Made by a program: the position numbers and the translations under genes
In this document: in pieces, positions 42,684 through 50,613 of the stretch
Position numbering within the stretch: position 1 is the first letter of the stretch
Layout of the letters: each line of letters begins with the position of its first letter
Notes under the pieces: model-generated
The model's input: the letters and a program-made list of their open reading frames with translations, nothing else
The model's database searches: none
What the model was told of the DNA's origin: nothing
NCBI GenBank assembly: GCA_963751105.1
Contig: CAVVTG010000002.1
Location: 496,001 to 560,000, forward strand
From: JACVRW01 sp963751105
GTDB lineage: Bacteria > Actinomycetota > Thermoleophilia > Solirubrobacterales > Thermoleophilaceae
Length of the DNA stretch: 64,000 nucleotides
Direction: 5' to 3'

Positions 42684-44152
42684 CCGCACGCCGCCGCGGC
42701 CCGGCTCGACGCCTGGGAAGCGGCCACCTCGCTGATCTCGGCTGGCCCCTCCTGCTCGGTGCTCCCGGCATCCTGCTCCTGGGGTGGCTGCTCACGGTCA
42801 ACATCCAGGCCGGCGCCGCCTTCGTGCTCGTGTTGCTGGTCGTCGCCCTTCACCAGTACGACCGGCGCTGGGGAATCGCCGCGATGCTGGGCCTCTGGTT
42901 CCTGGCGCCCGGAATCCGGCGGCTGTTGGGCCTGCTCACCGGTTTCGTGGAGAACGATCCCCTCTCGCTCGCCCCGTTCGCGGCCACCGCTGCCATCGTC
43001 GGCGCCGAGCTCGTCCGGGTGCACGTCCCTTCCCGGGTGCGGCGGATCGTGCTGCTGGCGGCCGCAGGGTTCGCGATCGGGCTTCCAGCCGGCCTCGTGG
43101 CAGGGCCCGAAGCGGCTGTCTTCACGTTCTGCGCCTACATGGCCGCCCTCTCCGCCTCGCTTCTGGGGTTCAACGAACGCGGAGTCTCGGCCGGCGACAG
43201 CACCCTGCGCAACGTCCTGTTGTTCGGTATCCCGCCAATCGCCGTCTACGCGATCCTCCAGCGGGTACTGCCACTTCCGGACTGGGACCAGGCCTGGATC
43301 GACGCCACCGACTTCAACAGCATCGGCGCCCCCGCCGAGGGGGAGGTGCGGGTGTTCGCGACACTCAACAGCCCCGGTGCGTTCGCCCCATTGCTCGCGC
43401 TGTCGCTGCTCTGTTACCTGACGGTCAGGCCCCGGCACCCCTCGATCGCCGTCGCCGGCGCCGGTCTGCTCTCGGTGGCTCTTGCCCTGACCTACGTTCG
43501 CAGTGCCTGGATCGCCCTTATGGTGGCGGCGCTGGCCCACATCGTGGCTTCGCGAGGGCAGAGTGCCAGGCTCCTGCTCGGATCGGCTGCCGCGGTCGCC
43601 GTCGTCACGGTGGCCCTCGCACCGGTCCTGCCCGCCGCTCAGGACGTGGTCGACCGTTTCGACACGATCGGCAGCCTGGGCGACGATCGATCGGCCAACG
43701 AGCGTTCCGCGACCGTCTCCGACACCCTGCCGGAGGCCCTCGGCGCCCCGCTCGGCCACGGCCTGGGCAGTGCCGGCGAGCAGTCCAAGCTCAGCGGCGA
43801 TCCAGGGTTGCGCACACCCGACAACGGCTACCTGGCGCTCCTGTACCAGATCGGCCCGATCGGTTTCCTATTGGTCATGACGGCCATCGGTCTGATGCTC
43901 AGGGCCGCGTGGCGAGGTGCGCGCGACCGGGGGCCGGGGCAGGACTTGAGGCTTCTCCTGTTCGCGATGTTCGTGTACACGATCGTGCAGCTCGGATCGG
44001 GTGACCAGCTCTTCGGCGTGAGCGCCGTCATCTTCTGGTTCATCGGCGGCCAGGTGCTCGCCTACGAGTACTTCCACCTTCGCGCGGCGGCCTGGAGCGC
44101 CGGCCGGCGCTTTCGCCGGCGCTCAGTAGAGGGGCGGACGGCGAACGTCTAG
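42671..44152 (+). CDS. O-antigen ligase/polymerase-like membrane protein (Wzy/WaaL type)
   Basis: A 493-aa polytopic membrane protein with about 11-12 helices and one large periplasmic loop (about 340-395). The loop contains DRFDTIGSLGDDRSANERSA and then PLGHGLGSAG and RTPDNGYLALLYQIGP, the His- and Gly-containing pattern of O-antigen ligase family proteins. Such proteins join lipid-linked glycans into a polymer or attach them to an acceptor. The GTG at 42671 lies within the preceding GT4. The gene runs 30 bases past the stop of the convergent acyltransferase. It is one of three such proteins in this region. Confidence 0.85.
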   Translation: MAGLTARRRGPARRLGSGHLADLGWPLLLGAPGILLLGWLLTVNIQAGAAFVLVLLVVALHQYDRRWGIAAMLGLWFLAPGIRRLLGLLTGFVENDPLSLAPFAATAAIVGAELVRVHVPSRVRRIVLLAAAGFAIGLPAGLVAGPEAAVFTFCAYMAALSASLLGFNERGVSAGDSTLRNVLLFGIPPIAVYAILQRVLPLPDWDQAWIDATDFNSIGAPAEGEVRVFATLNSPGAFAPLLALSLLCYLTVRPRHPSIAVAGAGLLSVALALTYVRSAWIALMVAALAHIVASRGQSARLLLGSAAAVAVVTVALAPVLPAAQDVVDRFDTIGSLGDDRSANERSATVSDTLPEALGAPLGHGLGSAGEQSKLSGDPGLRTPDNGYLALLYQIGPIGFLLVMTAIGLMLRAAWRGARDRGPGQDLRLLLFAMFVYTIVQLGSGDQLFGVSAVIFWFIGGQVLAYEYFHLRAAAWSAGRRFRRRSVEGRTANV

Positions 44153-44656
44153 GCGGTAGTCGAGGCCGCCGCTGCGCTCGCCCACCGGACGTGCCGGTAC
44201 GCCCCCGACCACGGTTCGCGGCGAGACGTCCCGAGTGGCCACGCCGCCGGCGGCGACGACTCCGCCGCGTCCCACCTTCACCCCCGCGAGAACCACTGCA
44301 CGCGTTGCTATCCATGCGTGATCGGCGATCTCGATCGGAGCCACTTGGCGCTCGAAGTCGTCGGAGGACAGGTTGTGGTTCGCGGTGAGGAGCTGGGTGT
44401 CGGAGGAAACGAGCACGTCCTCACCCACGGTCAGCCCTCCGCGGGCGTCGAGCACCACCCGGAATCCCACCTGGGCGCGGTCGCCGAGTACGAGCTCCTG
44501 AGCACCGATCACCGTCGTGCCGCGAAATACGCACACGCCGCGTCCCACCTCCGCACCGAGGGCCCGCAGCCAGGCGAGCCTCAGCCAGTGGCCGGGAAGG
44601 TGGGTGATCACCAGGTTGAACACGGCCTGGCCCAGGAATCGCGCGACTCGGGTCAT
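44123..44656 (-). CDS. Hexapeptide-repeat acyltransferase (WbbJ/LbH type)
   Basis: A 177-aa left-handed beta-helix enzyme. An N-terminal helical segment (ARFLGQAVFNLVITHLPGHW) precedes repeats of the hexapeptide type with LGAEVGRGVCVFRGTTVIG and later IADHAWIATRAVVLAGVKVG and GGVVAAGGVATRDV. The catalytic His lies in LLTANHNLSS. It probably transfers an acetyl or similar group to a sugar of the surface glycan. The gene converges on the ligase-like gene with a 30-base overlap and is 12 bases downstream of the GT4 gene that precedes it in the leftward unit. Confidence 0.88.
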   Translation of the reverse strand: MTRVARFLGQAVFNLVITHLPGHWLRLAWLRALGAEVGRGVCVFRGTTVIGAQELVLGDRAQVGFRVVLDARGGLTVGEDVLVSSDTQLLTANHNLSSDDFERQVAPIEIADHAWIATRAVVLAGVKVGRGGVVAAGGVATRDVSPRTVVGGVPARPVGERSGGLDYRLDVRRPPLY

Positions 44657-44668
44657 CGCCGCCGATGC

Positions 44669-45844
44669 TCACACATCGCGACCACTCCGGCGGCCTCGCC
44701 GTGAGCGCGGCTTGTCCATCGCCTCCGCGTAGAGCTCCTCCAGACGGTCGATCACCCGCTCCCAGGCGTAGCTTTCCTCGACCACCCGCCGATTGTGCGC
44801 GCCCATTCTCCGGCGCAGATCGGGGTCGGTGAGAAGATCGGACAGCGCCGAGGCCAGCGCACCGGCTTCGCCGGGTGCGACCTTGCGACCGCCCTCTTCG
44901 GACACGACGTGACGCAGGCCGCCGGCCTCGGTGACCACGACCGGCTTGCCGCAGGCCATCGCCTCGAGCACCGACAGTGGATTGGGGTCGCCAAAGGCGG
45001 GCAGGCAGTAGACGGCGCAGCGCTGCATGGCCGCAACGGCACCGGCACGGTCGAGGTGACCCAGCAGCTCCACGTGCGCGAGACCTGGAGAGCGCTCAAC
45101 GCGTCGATGCACCGAGGCGCTCTCGGGACCTTCCCCGGCCACCAGCAGCCGCGCGGCCGGCAACTCGGAGGACAGCCGCGAGAACGCGTCGAGGAGGACG
45201 TGGATTCCCTTCCGGGTATCGAGGTTGGCCAAGAACAGAACGTCCGCGTCCGCACCGTTTCGCATCGGTCGCCAGGTCGCGGCGTCCACCCCCAGCGGCA
45301 GCCCGCGTACCTTGAGCCCGCTCCTCGACGGAGCAGCCACCTTGTGCTCGGCGGCGGGATTGGAGAGCAGCACGCTCGTCGCCGTCAGCTGTTGAGCCGC
45401 ACGCAGGCCGTGACGCATGAATCGAGCCAGCGGGTTCTGCCGGGTGGCGGCGTCCTCCCCGGGCTCCCAGTCGGGCACGTAGGGGCCGAGCACGAGCGGG
45501 GTGGTCACGTCCCCCAGCGCGAGGGTCACGCCGACCTCGGCCGGCGTGAGTTGGTGGATCACGTCGAATGGCGCTCCTGCGGAAAGTTGGGCATGCAGAC
45601 GGCGCAGTTCCCACATGAACCGCAGCCGTGTGCGCACCGGGCCGGTGTCGGAGCCGGCAAGAGGATGGACGTGGACGTTCGGCGCCGGCTGGGCGCGAAG
45701 GTCCACATGACCCGCCGCGACGTGGATCTCGTGCCCGCGGGCGCCCAGCTCGCGGATGAAGCCGAAGGCCACGAGCCCATCGCCGTGGGGACGATGATCG
45801 GTCACGAGAGCGGAGGGGGCGATGAGCAGGAGCCGCAGCGGCAC
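44669..45844 (-). CDS. GT4-family glycosyltransferase
   Basis: A 391-aa GT-B enzyme. N-terminal features are LIAPSALVTDHRPHGDGLVA and FDVIHQLTPAEVGV. The donor domain has DVLFLANLDTRKGIHVLLDA, then YCLPAFGDPNPLSVLEAMAC (E-x7-E region modified to D-x-n-E) and GKPVVVTEAGGLRHVVSEEGG. The C-terminus is strongly basic (PRSRRGRRSGRDV). The start is the ATG at 45844. It diverges from the Wzc-like gene across 77 bases that contain an inverted repeat. With the acyltransferase it forms a two-gene leftward unit. Confidence 0.9.
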   Translation of the reverse strand: MPLRLLLIAPSALVTDHRPHGDGLVAFGFIRELGARGHEIHVAAGHVDLRAQPAPNVHVHPLAGSDTGPVRTRLRFMWELRRLHAQLSAGAPFDVIHQLTPAEVGVTLALGDVTTPLVLGPYVPDWEPGEDAATRQNPLARFMRHGLRAAQQLTATSVLLSNPAAEHKVAAPSRSGLKVRGLPLGVDAATWRPMRNGADADVLFLANLDTRKGIHVLLDAFSRLSSELPAARLLVAGEGPESASVHRRVERSPGLAHVELLGHLDRAGAVAAMQRCAVYCLPAFGDPNPLSVLEAMACGKPVVVTEAGGLRHVVSEEGGRKVAPGEAGALASALSDLLTDPDLRRRMGAHNRRVVEESYAWERVIDRLEELYAEAMDKPRSRRGRRSGRDV

Positions 45845-45854
45845 TGCTCAGATC

Positions 45855-45870
45855 ATGGTCCAAACACCAT
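45855..45870. promoter_or_regulatory. Inverted repeat in the GT4/Wzc-like divergent gap
   Basis: ATGGT (45855-45859) and ACCAT (45866-45870) flank CCAAAC and form a 5-bp-arm inverted repeat, 10 bases before the leftward GT4 start. The whole 77-base gap has no gene. It may be an operator for both directions, but short arms make chance occurrence possible. Confidence 0.25.
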
Positions 45871-45905
45871 CCCCCTGCACCAGCCGCGAGGCGCCAAACC
45901 TCCGC

Positions 45906-45911
45906 TAGCCT
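45906..45911 (+). promoter_or_regulatory. -10-like hexamer TAGCCT before the Wzc-like gene
   Basis: TAGCCT ends 10 bases before the GTG at 45922 with no ribosome binding site between, consistent with leaderless transcription. Confidence 0.4.
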
Positions 45912-45921
45912 GACCTCTTCG

Positions 45922-47478
45922 GTGTCTTCCGAAGACCGGCCAACCAATGGGTACGGCGGTGATTCCGCCCCGCGCGAGCAGACGTCGCTGCTGTCCGTCT
46001 TGCTGCGCCGTGCGCCGATCATCATCCTGGTCACGCTCCTGTCGGCGGGTGCGGCGGCCGCCTTCGCCTTCGCCGGCCAAGATGAGTACGAATCCACCGC
46101 CCAGCTGCTCTTTCGCCAGAGCATCGGGCCGGAGCAGAACGCCCAGGGGCTGCAACCCGGCGCGCCTGACGCCGACAACCTGGCCCAGAACAACGTCGCG
46201 TTCGTAGATTCCCGGCGGGTCGCCGACGCCACCGCTCAGGAGCTCGGGGACATCTCCGCCGAGGACGTGGAGCGCGACGTCGAGGTCGCCGGCCAGAAGG
46301 ACAGCGACGTCGTCAACGTCGTCGCCACCGCCGACTCGCCGGAGCGGGCCGCGGAACTGGCCAATACGTACGCCGAGGCCGCCCAGCAACAGGCCCAGGC
46401 CGACCAGGAGGCGGTGACGCTGGCTGCACTGCGAAGCGTCACCCGGCAGCTCCGTGAGCTCCCGCCGGAGCAGCGCCGCGGAGACGGAGGCGCTTCACTG
46501 CGCGAGCGACGAGAAACGCTGACGACGCTCGCCGACGTCGGAACCGGTAGCCCCCAGGTGATTCAGCCGGGCTTCGTGCCGGAAGCCAAGAGCGGCAGCC
46601 CGGTCGAGACCATCCTTCTGGGCACGCTCTTCGGTCTGATTCTCGGGGTGGGCATCGCACTTCTGCGTGATCAGATGGACCGCCGGCTGCATCACGCCTC
46701 GGAGGTGTCGGCCGCCTTCGATGCTCCGGTGCTCACGACGGTGCCGCGCAATCGCAAGCTCAAGAAGGGCGTGGCCTTCGGCGAGCTCCCCCTCGAGGTC
46801 GCCGAATCGTTTCGGATGCTGGACATGAACCTCCGCTTCGGAGTCGAGCCGCCAGTCCGCAGCGTTCTCGTGACCTCGGCCCGCAGCCGCGAGGGGAAGA
46901 CCACGGTGGCCTGGAACCTCGCCTGCGCCGCGGCTTCGTCCGGCCTCTCCGTGACGCTCGTAGAGGCGGACCTGAGGCGACCGAGCCTGGCCAAGCGCTA
47001 CGGACTCAAGCCCGGCCCGGGTCTGTCCGAGCTCCTACGGGGAGAGGTGCTGATCGCCGACGCGCTCCAGAGCGTTCCCACACTGCCCGACGCCTCCGCC
47101 ACCAACGGTCACACACGTCCGATGCAGGTGCTGGTCGCGGGCGAGCTTCCACCCGACCCCTGGGCGCTCATGCAGTCGCCCGCGATGGTCCGTGTGCTCG
47201 AGCTCGTGTCCGGCGACCTCGTGGTGATCGACACACCGCCGATCCCCCATGTGGCCGACGCGATCGCGCTGCTGCGCCGCGTCGACGGCGTGCTCGTATG
47301 CGCCTCGGTCAACTCGACCAGCGGCCCCGAGGCGGACCGCCTGCGGCACCAGCTCGAGACGCTCGACGCCCGCGTCGTCGGTGTGGTGGCCAATGGCGGG
47401 TCGGCCGCCTCCGGGTACGCCTACGCTCCAGCCTCGTCGACGGCGCCGGTCACCGCTCAGGCTCCCGACTCCCGCTAG
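45922..47478 (+). CDS. Polysaccharide chain-length/tyrosine autokinase protein (Wzc-like)
   Basis: A 518-aa protein with a Wzz-type N-terminal half and a BY-kinase C-terminal half. The first membrane helix is about 31-51 (APIIILVTLLSAGAAAAFAF) and the second about 228-250 (TILLGTLFGLILGVGIALL), with an alpha-helical periplasmic part between. The cytosolic kinase has Walker A SREGKTT (about 321-327), Walker A' TLVEADLRRP and Walker B DLVVIDTPP. The C-terminal tail is short and has only two tyrosines (GYAYAP), fewer than the usual cluster. It should set chain length and control export. Its stop shares CTAG with the convergent sugar-transferase stop. Confidence 0.92.
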   Translation: MSSEDRPTNGYGGDSAPREQTSLLSVLLRRAPIIILVTLLSAGAAAAFAFAGQDEYESTAQLLFRQSIGPEQNAQGLQPGAPDADNLAQNNVAFVDSRRVADATAQELGDISAEDVERDVEVAGQKDSDVVNVVATADSPERAAELANTYAEAAQQQAQADQEAVTLAALRSVTRQLRELPPEQRRGDGGASLRERRETLTTLADVGTGSPQVIQPGFVPEAKSGSPVETILLGTLFGLILGVGIALLRDQMDRRLHHASEVSAAFDAPVLTTVPRNRKLKKGVAFGELPLEVAESFRMLDMNLRFGVEPPVRSVLVTSARSREGKTTVAWNLACAAASSGLSVTLVEADLRRPSLAKRYGLKPGPGLSELLRGEVLIADALQSVPTLPDASATNGHTRPMQVLVAGELPPDPWALMQSPAMVRVLELVSGDLVVIDTPPIPHVADAIALLRRVDGVLVCASVNSTSGPEADRLRHQLETLDARVVGVVANGGSAASGYAYAPASSTAPVTAQAPDSR

Positions 47479-48956
47479 CGGACTCGCGAGGTGGGGTACT
47501 CCCCGCTGCGCCGGCTGAGCACGTAGGGGATCGTCCGGGCCAGGATCTTCGCGTCCAGCCAGAGGGACCAGTTCGCGCAGTACAGGTAGTCGATCTTGAC
47601 CATGTCGCTCATGGGCACGCGGCTCGAGCCCAGGATCTGCCAGGGACCGGTCATGCCGGGCGCCACGTGGTGTCGCCGCCGCTCCCAGCCCGAGAACAGC
47701 CGGTCCTCGTCGACCACGAGCGGTCTGGGGCCCACGAGGCTCATGTCGCCCCAGAGGACGTTCAGCAGCTGCGGAAGCTCGTCGAGTGACAGTCTTCGCA
47801 GCAGGCGGCCGACCCGGGTCGTCCGTGGATCGTTGGCGATCTTGAACAGCGGTGCGGGCGCCTCGTTGCGGTCCAGCAGCTCCTGCTTGCGTTCGTCGGC
47901 GTCGCTCACCATCGTGCGGAACTTGAGCAGCTGGAACTCGTTTCCGTGGCGGCCCACGCGGGTCTGCCGGTAGAGCACGCCACCGGGCGAGCTCAGCTTC
48001 ACCGCAAGCGCGATGACCACGAGCGTAGGGGCGAGCAGGAAGATGAGCAACGCCCCTACGGCCAGGTCGAAGGCCCGCTTGAGCAGTCTCGACGACGGTG
48101 AGAGGCCGAAGCCGCGCACCCCGAGCAGCACCTGGCCTCCGAGGTCGTCGAACTCGACCGACGTCCCGACCACCTCCAGCATGCGGGGCAGGACGGCCAC
48201 CCGCACGCCGCAGGCGGTGGCCAGCCTCACGGCGTCCACCACGTCTTCGCCGCCCTCCTGCCTCGGGGCGACGATGACCCGGTCGACCCGGTGCTCGGCG
48301 AGCAGGGAGGGAAGCTCGTCGATCGTGCCCAGCAGCTTGTCGGGGGGCGGGGATGTGTCTGCGGCCACCGAGGCCCGCCCCACGACGGTGGCTTCCAGCC
48401 GGGGGTCCTCCGCCAGCTTTCGCCGCACCAATGTCGCTGCCGCGGCTTCGCCGACCACCAGCACGCGCTCGGGTTGCGAGCTGCGCACCACGGTGAAGCG
48501 CGCCCCGGCCCGGAGCGCGACGAGCGCACCGGTCAGCGCTCCCCAGAGGAGCAGCGGATGCGAACGGCCGGTGAACTCCAGTCCCTGAACGGCCTCCACG
48601 AGCAGCACGAACATCGCCGCCACGGCCACCAGGCGCGGCATCTCGTCGAGTGTCGTCTTGTGCAGCACGAACTGGTCGCGGTCGTACAGTCCGGCCGCCT
48701 TGCTGAGCAGCAGGTAGAAGGGCAGCAGGACAACGAGCCAAGGGGTCAGGCGCGCGCCGCTCAGAGCCGAGGTGAGCAACAGCGAGAGCGTGACCGCGCC
48801 GATGTCCGCGGCCACCAGCGCCCAGCGCCCGACGGTTTCCCGTCGACGCGCACGCAGCGGGACGTGAACCTCCTCGAAGGGGAGGTCCGACCCCGCGAGA
48901 GAGCCGAGTAGCTCACGGTCGGAGAGGGGGCGACCGGTGACGCTGATGTCAGGCAT
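47475..48956 (-). CDS. Polyprenyl-phosphate sugar-1-phosphate transferase (WbaP/CpsE type), copy 1
   Basis: About 493 aa from the ATG at 48956 (a GTG at 48995 would overlap the preceding gene). Four or so N-terminal membrane helices surround a cytosolic CoA-binding-like domain with VLVVGEAAAATLVRRKL. The catalytic C-terminal domain has the membrane hairpin KRAFDLAVGALLIFLLAP, LKFRTMVSDADERKQEL and SLDELPQLLNVLWGDMSLVG. It attaches the first sugar-1-phosphate, often glucose or galactose, to undecaprenyl phosphate. It follows a second such gene 19 bases upstream and converges on the Wzc-like gene. Confidence 0.92.
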   Translation of the reverse strand: MPDISVTGRPLSDRELLGSLAGSDLPFEEVHVPLRARRRETVGRWALVAADIGAVTLSLLLTSALSGARLTPWLVVLLPFYLLLSKAAGLYDRDQFVLHKTTLDEMPRLVAVAAMFVLLVEAVQGLEFTGRSHPLLLWGALTGALVALRAGARFTVVRSSQPERVLVVGEAAAATLVRRKLAEDPRLEATVVGRASVAADTSPPPDKLLGTIDELPSLLAEHRVDRVIVAPRQEGGEDVVDAVRLATACGVRVAVLPRMLEVVGTSVEFDDLGGQVLLGVRGFGLSPSSRLLKRAFDLAVGALLIFLLAPTLVVIALAVKLSSPGGVLYRQTRVGRHGNEFQLLKFRTMVSDADERKQELLDRNEAPAPLFKIANDPRTTRVGRLLRRLSLDELPQLLNVLWGDMSLVGPRPLVVDEDRLFSGWERRRHHVAPGMTGPWQILGSSRVPMSDMVKIDYLYCANWSLWLDAKILARTIPYVLSRRSGEYPTSRVR

Positions 48957-48975
48957 TCCCCATCGTCCTACCCGC

Positions 48976-50442
48976 TCAGTACGCCCCTCGCGCACCGAAG
49001 ATCGCCGATCCCGTCCTGAACAGGATCTTGATGTCCTTGCGCAGGCTGTAGTTCTCGACGTACTCCCGCTCCACCGCCATGCGCTCCTGGAAGTTCAGCT
49101 GGCCGCGACCGTGGACCTGCATGGGCCCGGTGAGGCCGGGGCGCATCTGGAGGCGGAAACGCTGGGTCTCGCCGTAGCGCTCCACGAGCCAGACCTCCTC
49201 CGGCCGTGGGCCCACGAGGCTCATGTCGCCCCGCAGCACGTTCAAGAGCTGGGGCAGCTCGTCGAGGCTGGTGCGCCGCAGGAAGCGGCCCACGCGGGTC
49301 ACGCGCGGGTCCTCGCGCAGCTTGAACATCGGCTCGTCGAGCTCGTCGACGGCAATTACCTCCGAAATTCGTTCCTCGGCGTCCTGGCACATCGTCCGGA
49401 ACTTCAGGATCCGGAAGGGCCGGCCGTGGCGCCCGGCCCGTAGCTGGGTGAACAGCGCCGGGCCGCGCGAGTCGAGCCGGACGGCGATCGCGATCAGCAC
49501 GAGGAGCGGAAACAGCACCACGAGGGCGGCCGCGGAGACGACCACGTCGAGCGCGCGCTTGATGGCCATCGTGGACGGCGAAGTGCCCCAGGTGCGGTAC
49601 TCGATCACCGGCATCTCGGCGATGTGGTTCAGGTCCACCGCAGTGCCGAGCATGGCCCGCATGGGGGGGACCACGCTGAGCTTGATCCCGCCGGAGCGAC
49701 AGGCCGAGACCACGTGGGCGAGCGTGCTTTCGTCGAGCTCGGGCACGGCCAGCACCACCCGCTCCACTCGCGCCTCGGCCAGCAGCCACTGGAGATCCTC
49801 CTTCGAGAGCTCGCCCAGACGCTCGACGTCCACCACGTGGGGCGCGCTCTCGCCGTTGGCGCCGTTGTGTCCGGACGAGAGCTCCATCACCGACAGGTGG
49901 TGGCCGGGCTCGAGCGCCAGCTTGCGGGCCACGGCATCGGCCAGAGCGCCGCTACCGAGCACGAGCGCCCGTTCCGGGGGCACGCGCCGGCGCCAGATCA
50001 CCCGTGCGGCGGCCCGGAGGGCGAAGGCCGAGACGAGCGCCGCGACGTAGAGGGCGACCGCGCTCTCCACGGTGAGGGTCTCGTCGGGCAGGGCCCGGAT
50101 GAAGAACAGCGTGCCCGCCACCGACAGGGTCACCCAGTGGAAGATCGCCGGCGCCTCGTCGACGGTGAGGTGCCAGATCTTCGGATGGTCGGCGTCGTAG
50201 AGCCCCTCCATCTTCGCCACCACGAGCCACAGCGGCAGCGTTATGAGCCCCCAGAGCGGGTCGGTGGTGCCCTCCACCAGCGTCATGGCGCCGATGGCGA
50301 CAAGGAAGCATGCGACGTCGGCTGCAAATAGCAGTCGTCGCCTGAGCGCGTCCTTCCGTGCGGCTGGTGCCCGGCGTACGGAGCCGGGCTCCTCGTGAAG
50401 CGCGGAAGCAGCTCGTGCTTGGGTGGTACCGACGGGCTGCAC
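48976..50442 (-). CDS. Polyprenyl-phosphate sugar-1-phosphate transferase (WbaP/CpsE type), copy 2
   Basis: A 488-aa enzyme of the same type as its downstream neighbour: N-terminal helices (LLFAADVACFLVAIGAMTLV and more), a middle domain with ALVLGSGALADAVARKLAL, the hairpin KRALDVVVSAAALVVLFPLL, LKFRTMCQDAEERISEV and TSLDELPQLLNVLRGDMSLV. The two copies are clearly diverged, so they may start different glycans or use different sugars. It starts at a GTG at 50442 with TAGAGT 12 bases upstream on the coding strand. Both genes form one leftward unit. Confidence 0.92.
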   Translation of the reverse strand: MQPVGTTQARAASALHEEPGSVRRAPAARKDALRRRLLFAADVACFLVAIGAMTLVEGTTDPLWGLITLPLWLVVAKMEGLYDADHPKIWHLTVDEAPAIFHWVTLSVAGTLFFIRALPDETLTVESAVALYVAALVSAFALRAAARVIWRRRVPPERALVLGSGALADAVARKLALEPGHHLSVMELSSGHNGANGESAPHVVDVERLGELSKEDLQWLLAEARVERVVLAVPELDESTLAHVVSACRSGGIKLSVVPPMRAMLGTAVDLNHIAEMPVIEYRTWGTSPSTMAIKRALDVVVSAAALVVLFPLLVLIAIAVRLDSRGPALFTQLRAGRHGRPFRILKFRTMCQDAEERISEVIAVDELDEPMFKLREDPRVTRVGRFLRRTSLDELPQLLNVLRGDMSLVGPRPEEVWLVERYGETQRFRLQMRPGLTGPMQVHGRGQLNFQERMAVEREYVENYSLRKDIKILFRTGSAIFGARGAY

Positions 50443-50454
50443 CTCGGGCAGCTC

Positions 50455-50460
50455 ACTCTA
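50455..50460 (-). promoter_or_regulatory. -10-like hexamer TAGAGT of the sugar-transferase pair
   Basis: On the minus strand TAGAGT (50460-50455) ends 12 bases before the GTG at 50442. The rightward element TAGTCT (50497-50502) lies nearby and may serve the opposite gene. Confidence 0.35.
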
Positions 50461-50613
50461 ATCCAGGTTCCCGAAGCGTGTCGGCTCGCCATTATCTAGT
50501 CTGCCCGGACGCAGGCCGCCGCGAACAGCACGATCCGCTCGGTCGGCGACGATCGCGGTGGGCAGATCCTTCCGATCGCGGCCGTCGTAGCCCTGATCCT
50601 CGCCGCGCTCGTC

